A stretch of 64,000 bases of DNA from Symsagittifera roscoffensis (GCF_963678635.1 NC_087067.1:27781547-27845546), one strand, 5' to 3'; positions 21,801-36,800 are shown, numbered from the stretch's first letter. A program made the numbers and translations. The notes: generated by a model not told the origin, from the letters alone.

Positions 21801-24800
21801 GTTATAGAGTTGAGTGGCAGATTATGGATGATCCAAGGATTAGTTAATATTACATGAATATCCATACACACGGTTAGATTCAAACATAGTCTCCAAAGAA
21901 AACGCTGGTTTTTCTCCAAGTCTTGAATAACAGTTTTTTTGGCAGTGGCGATTTTAAGTGCTCCATACTTACACTAGCCAGCGTAGTTTGTTACTATGAC
22001 TCTACTCCCCCCCCCCCCCAATTAGCAAATAAAAGCTCATTTGCTAGCTTTTCACGATCTGTAGCAAATGAAGTTTCATAGCATCTGGTCTTGTTTTATT
22101 TGTGACTAGTTTTTGATGATCTGAAAACGACCGTGGGACAGTTGTAAGGATGTGAGACTAAATTACTGGTCAGACGTTGAACGCCGCTCTTAGCACTAGT
22201 TTTATATTTATGGTGACCTTTTTCTGCATAGCATTGGCAATATATTAGCATCTATAGATGCAACCTTGATGGCTAAAGATAGCGAAGTTTTAAAAGACCA
22301 TGTCTCAGATGCGGGAAGGTGAAACTCCAAATCTCGAGATTACAGATTCGAATCCGACAGCAAAACTTTTACTCATTCGAGGCTTATTTCTTTTAATCTT
22401 TTTTCAATTTATAGAGTTGCTTTCTTCGTTTTCTCGCTAGTATCTGCGAAGCGCAGCTTCGACTGTCAAATTCAAGACTAACAAAGATACTTTTAATTTT
22501 CATTTAATTGTTTCCTTGTTACCCTTGTGATAAGCAAGGGTATCACAATCGGGTACTAGAATTTTTTCCCGTAATTACCTATGTCCATCGGACTCAATTC
22601 TGGACTCCTTCACCTCTTAGTCCTCTTTGCAAATCCTACTCCTCTTGGTTGAAAACATTGAGCATGGTTGATTTTGTTATTTTTTTTTATTTTGCATAGC
22701 TAGTGTTATAGTATGAACTATCTTTTTTTCCAACTTAAGTCGCAAATTTTGATGCGATGCAATTGTTGCGACAAAATGTGTTCATTTTGTAAATGTTCAT
22801 TTTGATCCAGTTATTAAGTACAGCCAATGTCAAGGATAATAACAGAGACTAATATATATCAAATATCACTTTAGCTTCAAGGTATCATGGATATGTCGCG
22901 TAGAGGTAAGGAAAGAGACCAGCAACAAAATAAAAGGATTCGAACCTGAGCAGGGTCGGATTTTTTTAATGAAATTTTTCCTATACTAGCTAAAATGCGT
23001 CCGCTCTATAAATTGATGCATGTTTGTGGGTAAATTTCTTTTTCTTTCAAATTGACTGGTACTGCTAATGCGTCATTGGCTTGCTTCACTTTGCAATTAT
23101 GTAGACTCATAATTGGCGTGCGTCACTTAAGAAATTTTTTAAACTCAAAGTTTTGCTCATTCAGTTTTTCCCAGTAGCGTTATCGGGCATATATTTGCTT
23201 GTGTATGCGAAGTTCAACTTCGCCTCGGACTAAAAATTTGCTTTTTATGTTGGTTGTGATTTTACCATTTCGAGTTTATTATTCGCAATTGAATGTTATC
23301 TTGACTCAAATTTGAATGAAATTTTTCGGTGTTTCCTATTCTGACTTTTGAGAGCAAGTGTTTTGCATTAGGATACAAAATTTTATCCCCGTTCAAAGTT
23401 TCGTTCGCAGGCCTCATCCTCTAAGGCTTAGGACTCCCAATAGACCTTGGCTCTAGCAGTTATTATTTTAATATGTCTGCCCCGTTTAGTTGTCAATTCT
23501 ATATGAATTTACTTTTTGGCCGTGTTTGAAAAATTGCAAGCTTCAATTGTGTACTTTTTTCGCCTGAAAGATTGGTTCAACTTCAACAGTTTCGAATTTT
23601 ATAAAATATCTGGGAAGAATTTAGAACTTGGAATTTCAAAAAGTTCCGAAGCTTTTTTATTTGCTCTTATTTTAGAACTAACACTGGCTTGTACGGGCGT
23701 CTGCCCTAGTATTTTCGGCTGTGTATCGTTTCAAAAGTTTTGTTTCCTAGCTAATTTAACGCTAACATTTTTCTTGAATTCGTGTCTCAAAATGAACTTT
23801 GCAAAGGCATGAAAATTTTACTCGATTTTATTTTGTACTTTTTTCCGAACCATTGTTTCAACTTGTTGCATTCCGTCTAACTTTTGATCGGCTTGATTTC
23901 TATGCTAATTTTGTGATACATCTCAATTGTTTCGAAGCTTTGCTTCGCCTCTGTGTAATAAACTTATGATAAATTGTTTTCCGGCAGATAAGACTCAAGA
24001 ATCACGATTGATCCAGTAGCGAATGGGGGGGGGGGGGGGGTTAGGAATCATTTTTGTTCACCTAAAAAAATCTTAATAAACCCCTCCCCAGACTTCCACC
24101 CTCATCTAGAAAAACCTAGATCCCCGCGTGATTGGGTCCACAGATTCTCCTGGATTGGTAGAATGACCATAGGATCCTGAGATCGTTTCCAGGTGTCTGT
24201 TTGGCAAAATTATTTCTGTATGAATGTAATTCTACCTCATTGATTATAGAAATCCATTGAAAAAACTACAGCATAAAAACGTATTCTCATTCTTCAACTT
24301 GATATAATCATTCAAATAGGACAATAACTCGTACTCTAAGTTGAAATATTTTATGAAGTTAGAGATTGAGTTTTTTGCAGTAATTTTCAATCAAATTTTT
24401 TGCTAAATTGTTCTGTGATCTGTTGTTCCCAAGAATTTAAAAATTATTAAATTGAAGAATTTCAAATTAAATTATAATTGAAATATAACTCTTTTTCTCA
24501 AAGAAAACTTATACGAAAGAAAGTTGCAATGCTTTCGTATCATCAATTAGCAACTTATTCATGCAATTGAGATTTGGATTTTGTGCTTCTAGCTGTTCGC
24601 AGTTTCTTTCGTATAGTTGATGCCAAATTGGCATCATTTTTGGTCAGAAAATCTAAACAAAGTTAATTATTAATTATTCTCAAATCCCATTCAAAAATCT
24701 AACTAACCAAAATTGCATCGTTTTTGACCGATGAGGTTGTTCAAGGTCACCGATAATGTCAACATCTTGGCCTTAACTTGATAGGTTTTGTTAAAATTTT

Positions 24801-27800
24801 CTTTTGATGTCTCGAATGGGAAGCGTCACGTGTGTTTTGAACTGGTCGTTGGTTTTCAAGAGCAACAAAATATAGAGCTTGACCAAAGTGTCGACAAGTT
24901 CGGACAAAAGATAGCTTAACAGTAGACACACGTCCTCTATTACTGATATTAGGGGATTAGTGTCTTGGCATGAAGACGTTGCTTTGATGATGTTGAGTTC
25001 CGACAACTGGAAACGAAGCTTGTCGCTGGAGCAAACAGCCCGGCAGATGTAGTTGACAATTAGAATAGGGCACACGATTCGAATGAAAGACCTAGGAGAA
25101 AAAAAAACAAAAATCGAATCGCCTTTTTTCTGTTCAAAACTGAGCTAATGATATGAGATGAGCAAAGTTAGGGCAAAGCACTCAATGGGGAACTAAATAT
25201 TTGGATGTTTTAAGCTTTTTTCTTTTTCCTTGTTTACTTTCGAAAAAAATGACCAATTTTCTGACCTTAGATGTGAGACGTATTTTCGGTCGCGCCTTTG
25301 CATTTGCTCACTGTTAGTAGGGGTGAACTCGATAAGCATACAGTGTTCCTCCGATTCCATCGAGGAGCTAGACGAAGATTTCGTGTTGCCGATGTTAAGA
25401 AGAATATTCTTGGCAGTTCTTCGGTAGTACGTGCAGATCAAAACTAACGTTGTGATGTAGAATGCATGCCATACTAACATGTAAATTACCCACAGAATTA
25501 GTCTAAAACAAAGTGAAAGAAAGTATGATAGGTAAGATATGTGTCTGATTATTACAGGCGTGTACGGGTTTTTTTTCTAACCTAATTCGCAAATAAAATT
25601 GTTCATTGAAAGTGGAAAGTGTTCACTTATTTGGTTGCACTTTTGCTATAATTACTATCTAGCATGAGAATTTCATAGCATTTGTTTTCTACTTTATTTG
25701 TGACTAGCTTTTGTGATGCATTAAACGTGCGTGGCTGAGTGGTTAGTGCGTGAGGCTTTTTTCCGGTTCCCCTCTTTGTTTTTTGCTGAAACTCATTATA
25801 TGAAATTCGTTTTAGAATGACTTTTCATCTTAAAAACTGCAATAAAACATGTCAGCGTGAACAAGTGAACAAATTTTTATTCCATATCGTAAATGAAAAA
25901 TACCGTGTGAACAATTTATGAACTTTTTCATTTTGTATTTTTACGAGGGGGGTGGGAAGCTGGAAAAGAGCCATGCTCTAGGTTGCAGTAGATCGCAGAT
26001 CGAATCCGAGACACAGCCGAATTTTTATTAACTCGAGGCTTATTTCTACTTTTTCTCAATGCACTGTATAGAACAGACATCTTGTCGTGTTCTCGCTAGT
26101 CGTGTTCTCGCTTTGTCGTTTTCTCGCTGTAGAACAGACATTTTGTCGTGTTCTTTGTGAAAAATTTCTGGGGCCTACAAAAGAAACCAGGTTCACTTAT
26201 TTATTTTTGCCCTTGAGATACCCCGGTTCTTTGTCTACAGAATTCAGCTCGTGAGATGTTTTTTTTACATGTTGACATCTCAGTCTCGTGAAAATTTAAA
26301 TTTAACTACCAAATTGTATATATACTGACTTTCTCAATATCATGAAAATTCCTGTTTTATCAACAATTGATATTACACTCTAGCCATTATACAATCTAAC
26401 TCGCTAGTAAAAGTACTCATTTGGTATTGTTGCCATAATCACGATCTGCAGTATGAGAAATTTGATTGTGTCTGTTCCCTGCTTTATTTGTCCGTAGTGC
26501 TTGCCGATAGTTAAGCGTCCGTGCCTCAGAAGGAAGGACGTGAGAATCCAAATCTCGATTTCACTGGTTGGAATCCGACACAAAGAAAAGTTGTACTAAC
26601 ACGAGGCTTATTAATTGTATAGAGCTGTTTTTTCGTTTTCTCGCGAGTGTTTGTGAAGCGCGGCATCGCCCCTGTGTTGCGTTTGCAATTATAAAGTGTT
26701 TGTTTGATTTATGTTGTTTGACTTTTTTGTTTTAGCTTGGCTAGCTGCCAAGCTAATTTTGTGTTGCATCGAGAGCTCCCAAATATTTGTGGCTGCTAGT
26801 AGATGAATGTATGCGTATGCTGCATACGTGCAAGCTATGATAGCCAAATAAATAACTTCAACTTTTTTTGCTTTGTCAGCGTTTTTTTAAGACTTCTGGG
26901 AAAAATTTTACTTCTTTTCAGGAAGTAGACTTTTCCCGTTAACAATTTTTCTGACAAATTTTAAGGAAATTGACCATTAGTTGTCATAAAAGCTCAATAT
27001 CGCAGGTTATCAAGATCTCAAGGTTGAGTTTCATTGGTTTGTATAGAAATTGAGTTCTTTTTTTGGGAAAACTTGATTGTCGGACAATGGTTGTTGTCGT
27101 AATTGTTTTTGATTCAAACTTTTCCACTAAAATTGAAAGTTGTTCTGTAATGTGTAAGTATACCAACTCTGATTTTGTATAATTTTTTCTTTTTTTCTCA
27201 CTCAAATGGTTTCGGTTTATGTTGAGTCGCCTTATATTGCGTCGTTTTAAGAGAAAAAACATTTATACATTGGTCATATGGTTCGTTACGCTATGAAAAG
27301 TTTTTAGAGTTACCAGGTTATTTTCTTGCTAGTGTTTGCGAAGCGCGGCTTCGCCCCTGTGTTGCGTTTGCAATTAGAAAACGCTTTTTTAATTTATGTC
27401 GCATTGCAATCTACGGTAGTTAGTTCGTTTCCAGTTTTGACCTGGTTTTTTAGTTTGTCTGATATCTATTGTTATTTGTAAATTTTCCGGATATTGAATA
27501 AGTTTTTCTCTCAATCAAATGGTTTTGGTACATGTTTTTTTGGGCTAGTTTCCTTAGTTTCAAGAGAAAATTTTTTTGCCTTCTGATACTTAAGGGGATA
27601 GGGTTTAATCGCTCAATAGAAATATTTTTGACAACAATTAGTTTTTTTTTGTTTTCAGCTAAACAGGCTTCTACCCAAGTATTGTCGGCTAAGTAGCCGC
27701 TGGGTACACGAAAATATTTTAAATGCTGGTGGCTATGTTTTGTGGCTAGCTTTCCGAAATTAAATTTTTCTTTTTCAATTTTTTGAAGAAACCTTTTTAT

Positions 27801-30800
27801 TCTTTTCGTTGGGATTTTGAATTTATCGCTTATTTTTATTGCTAGGTTGAATTGATATGCTTGCTTTGTATCACAAGCGTTGCGAGGCTCAGCTTTGCCT
27901 CTGTGTAAGTGGTAGAGATTATGGTTCAAGAATGCACGCTGTAAATTTATCAATAGTTTTTTAAGGAAAAGGCCGCCGTTTTTGATGTTGCGTTAATAAG
28001 AAAAGAAAAGCCAGTCGCATCCTAGTCATATCTCCGTTCACGCTGATTTGTCTTTTTTTTTGCAGTTGAGAACCTTGAAGTCATTTTAACCGCATTCCGT
28101 AGCTCTGATTTCAGGAAAAAAGGAGAGGGACTGCAGAAGAACCGGGAAACTTTTTTGCCTAATTTACCTAATTTTGTTTCCCATTTGCATGAACTGAAAA
28201 AGCATTGTAATCGCGATTGTGATGACTCCACCCAGAATAAAAATAGCGAGATATTTGAGACTTTTCCATTCGGAAAACAATGTGTAACAATAGTTGGAAC
28301 TCCTATTGAAACTGTCTCTATATATGGCCAGTAGCAGAAGAAGAAAGTAATACATTGAATCGCAGTAGAAAATTCGGACATTTCCATTGAGTGCGAGAAC
28401 AAAATTTGGCCAAGCATCATGGTCAGTCTGATTGAATTTTGCTGTCGATTGATTATCATTGTCACCTGTATTTGCATGGAAATGAACATATTTGTCAGTA
28501 CTGACAAAAACGCGACCAGTGATTAGAGCAACTACACTCGAAATCAGAACACCGCATACTAAGGTGATGATAAGCTGTTGGTCCGGAGCTAAATGGGAGC
28601 TACGGTACCGCTTGCTGCAGTAACAAAATAGTATATAAGAGAAGACAATTATGCCGAATAGGGAAAGCAAGTTGTTATAGCCCACAATTATGAGAAAGAA
28701 GTATTGGTGGAAAAGATAGCAGATTTGGTTGAGTCGCCAGTAGCTGGCTGATTTCCATTGGAGGGCGGCAAGGACTTCGAAATAAATATCTCCATTAGTT
28801 TCCAACATTTTGGACTTAATTCGTTATGATATTTGATGAAAAACGAAAAACAACACCTGAAGTTGCAATTGGTCGACAATGGTTTGGTCAATGTTCTATG
28901 ATATGCACGGGCGTTTCTGTTTAATCAAATGATCTCTCTTTAGAGGTAAACATAACAAAATGTGAAGGTTAAATGGAAACTTTTGTGTTTAGTGAACTTT
29001 GCAGTCGATTTATGTAGTTGTTTTATTTGGAACTTTTAGTGTTACGGTAAATAATGTCTCGCGCTGATAAGTCATTCGAAAGAAAAAATTCAGCTTTGGC
29101 TTGTTTCGCTCAAAATCAATATTTCTATATCTTGAACTGAAACTATTTTGATTCAACCTGATGGATTAGAATTAGCCAATCAGAGGATCAACCGTACAGT
29201 TCCCCCCAAAATTGATTTAGGGGGAGAAAATATTGTTTTTTTTTCAGGAATTAACTTTGGGTATAGCGTATATTTATGCAAAAATAAATTTTTACGCTTG
29301 CGATTAGCAAGCGTTATCAAATCTGAAGACTTTTTCTACAGAATCTGTTTTTTTTTCGGTTCAACTGCTGTCTCTCAAAGATTGTCGGCCTTGTTTCCGC
29401 TTCGTAAGTTTTGCTCAGTTGCTAATTTGAATATCAAATATCTTGCCTGCCATGTTTTCCTAAAATTCCTGTTTGATATAAGAATGTATTATGAAAGTGT
29501 ATGGGATTTTTTTTGTTTTAGTTTTTTTTGAAACGCTTCGGAAAATTTTATCACTTTTTGCAAAAAATAACTTTTTCTCAAAAACTTTCATACCGTTGAC
29601 GTTGCTCTATCATGAAACCTTAATTTAATTGGGAATTAGAGTTTCTCGTAAAGAAAATTTCTCTCAAGTAAGTAAGAAGTTGACGTTTCTTTACCTCTAA
29701 CGATAAAGCCTTTGCGTCGGGGCTCTATGGTTTAGGGTTTGATTCCCGGCTGCACCTTTCGCTTAAGCATAGCTTTCGCTTAATTTTGTTTTTCTCTTGA
29801 GTGGTTTTGTCTGATATGATCTGGGCCTATTTACCTTAAATTGTGTCTTCTAAAGAACGAAAATAGATTATTATGCTTTTTTTCAAAGCATGGGGCGTGA
29901 AAACGTGAGTTGAAAACCATTAAGTTTTATGGCAAAATTGTTTTTTTTTGGCTCAACGCGCTTCGATACAAGTGTTGAAACTGATTCTATCTAATTCTAT
30001 GCTTTTTTAACGCTGCTGTTTTTTTCGATGTGTTTTTTCCTCCAAATGATCAGTTTTTGCTGGAAGTTTTTCATAAGTAAATCAACATTTCAAACACGCT
30101 CAACGTGCCGAAGTATAAGAGTGCTGAAATGGTACGTCGGTTCATAGCGAAATATTTAGAATACGTTTTTGATATCTTTTTTCTAATATTCAAAAGCAAA
30201 GCTTAAATCCTTATGGACGCAAGATTTTAGCGATTTTACTTGAGGACAATGGTTAACAAATTATTAGGGGCGTTGGACATTTTTCAAGCAAAAGGCCTGA
30301 AAGTTCTAGAAGCTTTTTTCAAGCCGAACTCTGGATTAGTTTCTACTTAGGGTCTTTATTTGGGTCAAATGGAAATATCCGTACAGCAAGTCAAGGGAAA
30401 GGGGCACGTCACAGCGAGGCAGCTCAAGTCAAGACAGGGTAGCGCAAAGCAAGAGGTAAAGGCAATGCGAGGCAGCGCAAAACAGGGCAGCCTAGAGCTA
30501 GTAAGGGCAGCGTAAGGCAAGGCAAGGCAGAATAGTGTTAGGCAAGGCAGATCAGGCAACGCCTTGCCTTGCAGCGCAGAACAGGGCAGCGTAAAGCTAG
30601 TAAGGGAAGCATAAGGCAATGCAGAGCAGTGTAAGGCACGGCAGATCAGGGCAGCGGAAAGAAAGGCAGATCAGGGCAGCAAAAACAAAGCAGGGCAGCG
30701 CAAAGCAGGTTAGGGCAAGGCAGGGCAATGCGAAGCAAGGAGGAGGGCAGGGCGGTGTTTGGTGAGCGGAAGTATCGTAAAGCAAGGAAAGGCAGCGTAA

Positions 30801-33800
30801 GGCAGGGCAGCGTAAGGCAAAACAGGACAGTAATGGAAAGCAGGGCAACCCAATAGGAGTGCCAGGGCAGCGCAAGGCAGAGGGGTACGCTTAATTAAGT
30901 GGGGGCAGGGCAGCGCAAGGTAATGTGAGGCACGGCAGTGTAAGGCAAGGGAAGACCTCTTATGCAAGGCAGGGTAGCGCAGTGCAAAGAGGCGGAGGAC
31001 AGGGTAGCGCAATGCAAAAGGTGTAAGGGCAGCGCAACGCAATACACGGCAGCGTAATTCAAGGCAAGAAGTGGCAGCGTAGTGCAAGGAAGTGCAGTGT
31101 AAGGCAAGACAGAAACGCTTAAGAGAAAGCAGGGTAGCGCGAGAGGAGTGGCAGAGCAGCGTACGGCAAGCAACGTATCGCACGGCAAAGAGGGGTAGTC
31201 TAAAGTAATTAGGGGCAGGGCAGCGCAAGGTAAGGTGAAACAAGGCAGTTTAAGGCAAGGAGTGACTGCGCAGCGCGAGGCAAGGGGCCGGGCAGGGCAG
31301 CGTAAGACATAAACAGAGCAGCGCAGTGCAATGAGGGACAGCTGAAGGCGGGGCAGCAGCGCCAATCATGGCAGCGCAGAGCAAGGACGGACAAGGCAGC
31401 GCAAAGCTAGGAGAGGAAGGCAACGCAGAGCAATGAAGCTTCTTAGTCCGAAATCTGAAAAATTTTGAAATAAGTTTTTATGTTTGTCAAGTTGAGTATA
31501 CAGAATGCCCTGAAGATTCGAGAAACATTACTTCGATTACATTTTCAACTTATTATTTCAAATCTAAATTTTGGACGCGCGCTTGCATGCTAACGATTGT
31601 TTTTTCTATGCTTGCGATTCTTATGCCAAAATTAAGCCTTTTTTTCCAGGAGCTCTGAGTTAAGAAGTTATGGACGAGTTTCCGAATGTTTATTGAAAAA
31701 AGTCACAAAATTAGTTTTATTTCGTGGTCGAGTTGGTTCTCCTGGTTGAATGCTAACAGAGGTCTTGCTTAGGATTGCAATTATAACGCCATAATTCAAA
31801 TTTGATGAAGTTTTCAGTTAATAGGATATGGATGGCTTCACAAATATTTCAAAAGTTTCTCAAAACGTTCAAAAGTAAGTTTGAACGAGATTTTTTTTAC
31901 TGGCACTTGAATGCTAATTGGGGTGTAATTTTTTGTTGCGATTCCAATGCAAATCTGGGTGGTCCTCCAGTTGCTCGTAGTTTAGATTTGGACGATTTTA
32001 CGAATCTAATAAGGAAAAGTGCAAACCAATGTGCATGATTCTGGTTGGAGTAAGCGTTGTCTGTTTAAGCAATCAAATTTTCGATCTTGGGTGCGCCAAA
32101 AGTTTTTGCGGCTTTCTCGGTTTGGAAAAAAGTGGTTTTGTTTTACGGTTCCTGATAATAAAACATCAAAAATACCCAGGGTAGGCGTTTTTAGGTTTTT
32201 TGGAGCTGTTTACTGTTCTCATTTCTGAGTCTCTTTTCTAGTGACCACTAACGATGGTTTGTTCAATACTTGTTTGTTGTTGGCCGGAATAACTTATTTT
32301 TTTTCTGTTACGCAATGAAACAACTGAAATTGAAAGAACTGTACAAAGAACAACTGGAAAAATTTCAAAATTGATTTTCTCATGCTCATTTTTTTGCTTT
32401 AAAAAGTTTTAATTTCGCGCCAATGGAATCAAATTTAACTTCAACTAATTTTGCGAATGGGTTCTTGGTTTTGATTTAAAAATTTCATTGCTTGCCGGGA
32501 AAAGTTTTATATTGATGATAATCGCTTCGTTATAAAAAAACTTGGAATATTCAAAAGGTTGAGCAATTTGTCAGCTTCTATGAAAGTTCGAAATTTTCTG
32601 CGAATCGATTCACGAAATTGAAGTAACTAGAGAAAATTCGAAGTTACAGTTCATGACTTGTTTTCCAAGAAAAACTCCGACTTCTGGTGAAGCGATTTAC
32701 TATACATAATAAATTCAATACTTCTGAAAATCATCGCTACTGCGTAAAAAGCCTTCTTTTGCCAATTGGTCTAATAAGGTTAAAAAACCACGAAGTTTTG
32801 AAAATTTTCCTTGCTCGAGTGTTTTGATTATAAAAAAGTTTCACTTCTGAGGCAGGTTTTACTTCCCACTAATCTCAATCTGTACTGAACAAAAACGCTC
32901 CCAGCGGTAATCGAACCCATATATCTACTTTTTTGTCAAATGGTGTAGCCACTTAACTGAGCAGTCTGTAAAAACTGCAATAGTGAAAATTTTATAACCC
33001 AACGGAGAATTCTTAATTGTAGGCATAGGTATGGGGTACAAACACATGAACAGAAACCGGTCAATCTCGTTAAGATTTTCACACTAAGTTCGTATAGTTC
33101 TTCTTTAATCAATTTGCAGACTAGTTGGTATAGTGTCTAAAACTTATGTCTGAAGTCCTATAGGCTCGAGTTCGGTTCGCGGTGGGTACCAGCTTTTATG
33201 CTTACCTGAGTTAAATCAGTTGCATCTGCCACCTTTTGTAATATTTCTGTTAAGCTTTTTGATATTATAGAAAAAATCTTTTTGGTGTGTAGGATTAGAA
33301 CGTATGACAGAAGGCAAGCACGCCGAGAAAAAAAAACAGTTCGTAAGAGGTAGACCAAAATACGTTTCGTGCGTTAGCTTTATTTAAGATCATTAACATG
33401 AAACAATGATAAAATCCATCGACTTGGGTCGATATAAGGTTCCGGGAGGGGGGGTCGTGGTGAGGGGATGCACATTCCTCTAATCCCAAACTACATCTTC
33501 AAAAACTCTACGGAAGTTTCACCGCCCTTCTTCCGGGCATCAGAGTAGAGCTTAGCCCACTTACAGCCAGCAATGAATGTGTGATTTTTAAAGAAGAAAG
33601 AAGGCTTGTTTCAATTGTATCTTAGTACAATTGTTTTTCTTAAGTTAAGTATTTTTTAAGCTTTCTGTTCGGCGTGTTCATCTATTTTTATTGGCAAAAT
33701 TTTTTTGACAAATACTTTAAATTAAAAAATAAACAAGGCACTTTAAACGGAGCAGCAAATCCTAAAGGGCTTACGTTATGTTGACATTTGGCTATTTTTG

Positions 33801-36800
33801 TCGACAGTTGTATCGTTTTTTTTAATACTAAGGTTAGCCCCATAAAAATGGCGTTTTTGGGTGTTCACTGAGCGGCAAGGTCAGATTTAGTTGTTACGTT
33901 TTCTCCCATTTTTGAAATCTTCGTAATTTTTCTTAAACCATATTTTTTTGCTGAAAAAGAATAAGCTCTATATGTTTTGAGTTGTAAAACTTCGGTAAAT
34001 TTTCGATGTCACAGAATATTAACCAAAAAGGCCACTATATCAGTTTGAAATTTCAATTGACGGTAGCAGAAGCTGATGTTAATTCTGTGACAAAAACCAC
34101 AGGCTCGTAGTACATATTTCTGTAAGGCCGCGGCTCACACCATTTGCAGAACACCTTGCGGAAGTCGCGCCAGGGCTGAAGTAAGGTCAGTTTGAACTCA
34201 AAATTGGTGCGAATGAAAAATACGAAGTGAAGTTTCAACAGCGTGTCAGTTAAAGCACAGCTGATTAGTCGAGATAGGCTGACAATTTTTAACAATTCGG
34301 TTTTTCCGAAAAAGTGACCAGTAAAAAGTGTCGTAGAAGTAATTATGATCCAGGTGAGGTAATAGATACTGAGAAGTGTTGAAATGAGAATCATATATAG
34401 TCGTATAGTCTCGACGTACTGTTTTTCCTCTTTGAGGTAGACGGGAGAGTTATCTATGTCATCCATGTTTAGTTCAACGTATTGTAGTTTGTCATCAAGA
34501 GTAGCCGGTTGATATCAGTGCAGGTAGCACAGAATGTTACGACTTATGTTTGATATATTCTTGTCTATCAGCTTCAGAAATTTTCGTAAAACGTTTCAAT
34601 TTTAATTAGTTTTTTTTTCCAATTTTATTCTTCCCTCTTCGTTTCCTCAGTCGTGATTCGAACAAATTTTTAAAAAATGTCAATTAAAACCGATTTGAAC
34701 TTTGTGCTTTTTAGTCCGATTTCGAGTAGAACGAAACTTACTCCAGGAAACCTAGGTTTTGAAGGATATTTCCGTGAATAATATTGAATTTTTTTTATAA
34801 TTCAGCAACAGGGCAGAATGTAATAGGGAAACTACTAAGAACTTTTAGACTTTATTAAGAGTCGATGAGTGTAGTTCAGTTTCATATATAGGTCATGATC
34901 TTTTTTTCTGGCTCAAATTAACTTTCTCGCGGTGGTTTTCTTATTTCTTTTCAAGTTCAGTTCATTTCCTTTTAAAAAGAAGGCAAGCTCCAGTATTGAA
35001 CAGTAAAAATTAAAAATCACGAAAAACGTGATTGACTTCTAATTTCGAAAATGGAATTTAATTATCAGATATCTCAGCGAAATATAAGTTTTACCGATTG
35101 ACCCAGTTGTCTCAAATTGGGTGAATTTTATCAAAAAAGTGTCAACCGTTAATTGTTCCAGAAATTCAGAGAAATGTAAGGCCAGCTATTTTTTTTGTCT
35201 TGGAAATTCAACATTAAAAATTTTTTCATAAAATAAGTCTTTTTTTTTCTGTTTATTTGCGTTAATTGCCTTTTCCAACTGTCTGTTGGCTATATTTGCG
35301 GTTTGATTTAAAACTTGCTATTAATTTTTTTCCAAGTCGAAGTCAACTTACACGCTTCAATAACAAAAGGTAAAGGTGTAAAAAATTCGGTTGACGTTTA
35401 GGTGCGATGAAGAATTGTACATAAACTTTTTTTGATGAAATTTTTGGGAAATTAAAATCTGCACGGTGATTTGACTCTTGTAAGAATATCGGAAAAAATC
35501 CTTATTGAATATCGGAAAAAATCCCCCAAAATAATTATAAAGGTTGTGAAAAATAACTGCTGCTGAAAATAACATTAATAAATAAATTAAATAATTATAA
35601 AAAAGTTGTGAAAAACAACTGCTGTTGAAATAGATGCTCCTTGTAGAAAATGAAAACTGGTGGTCTTAAGAAAATTGACACTTTAATGTTCAGCTCGATT
35701 TTAAACTTCTTCACTTTTGATAAATTTGCATTGGGAGGATTTAGGGAGGTAAATAAAAATCCGCAACTTAGCAAAAATCATAGATCTGCCCTTAATTGTT
35801 GATATTTTTTGAATAGTTGAACTAAGGACCGGTGTCGCCGCTTTCAGAAGAAGGGTCCAGCATGCTTTCCTGTGTGAACCTTTTCAGATATTGCTCCTCT
35901 TCATTGATGTCATTCTGAAGTTTTTTCGCCGTTAAATAATGAAGTCTGCAAATGACTATTATGCTAGTTAGAAAATAAATATGATGAATTATAATAATAG
36001 CACAAGCTGATGTGCTTTGGGTTGTTTCATCATCAAATAATCTGCCGCATACCAATGATTCTTTGAATGCTATAATGAATAAACTGACCGTTGTGTAAAG
36101 TGCGCAGTACCCTAAAATGGCATAATGTGAGAATATTTTGACATATTGACGGATCGGCTTACAAGAAGCATAAAATCGGAAAAATGATAAAAGTAAGGCA
36201 AGAAAGTGTAGAATGTCAGAGCCGAAGAAAACTCGAAAATCCATCAATAATGAGAAAAGGAAATGGTTATTGGTTTCGTCCCAAATAAAACCGATAATTT
36301 CGGTTATGACGTTGGTCCAACACGAAAGCAGTACGCCACAGCATATTGAAATGATGATGTAATAATCTTGGGCGAAATCTTTTCGGAACGATTTGCGATA
36401 GAAATAGCAGAAGATAATGTAGGTATAGGCTATGGCATTTGGTAAACCGTACATTTTTATCGAAATAGCGTACTATTCTGAACTATTTCTGCAACAACAA
36501 GGTATTGTTTTTTTTTTCAGAGACTACAATTTTTGCTCAGCTATTTGATAATGAGTCTTTTAAACGGTATCACGTATTTAGCGGTTTGTTGGTTCGATCA
36601 CTTCAAGCGAAGGAAAGGAACTATGGATTAGCTAGTGTATTTTCCACCCAGTCTAACGTACCTCCAGGAAAAATTACAGGGGTTCAAGTGTGGAATCATA
36701 TTAAAGCCAGTTTTGTCATGATTCGGTTTCAAAAAGTATTTCAAAAATTGTCTAGTGCCGAAGAAAAATTGGACTGAATAAATCGGTTTTCAGACTAAAT

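Larger units (their letters stand above)
19458..22285 (+). repeat. 2.83-kb tandem duplication, copy 2
   Basis: Second copy of the unit at 16626. The junction reads AGCGAGACGGGTTTTGTTAG, sharing GAGACGGGTTT with the foldback terminus just inside the unit. Homopolymer runs differ (longer G run at 20509, shorter C run at 22007). Confidence 0.95.

Noticed and set aside
27450-27953. 167-codon minus-strand frame
   Set aside because: It spans dispersed repeat pieces and a SINE tail; the Lys/Asn-rich composition is what AT-rich DNA gives by chance.
29148-29531. 127-codon plus-strand frame
   Set aside because: Part of it is a repeat shared with 58,560-58,690; no motif, signal or splice context.
30365-31394. 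Several overlapping minus-strand frames of 60-177 codons rich in Leu-Pro-Cys-Ala
   Set aside because: They read through the minisatellite and only reflect its repeat unit.
36505-36777. 90-codon plus-strand frame overlapping receptor-like gene B's intron
   Set aside because: No recognisable motif and opposite to a better-supported gene model.
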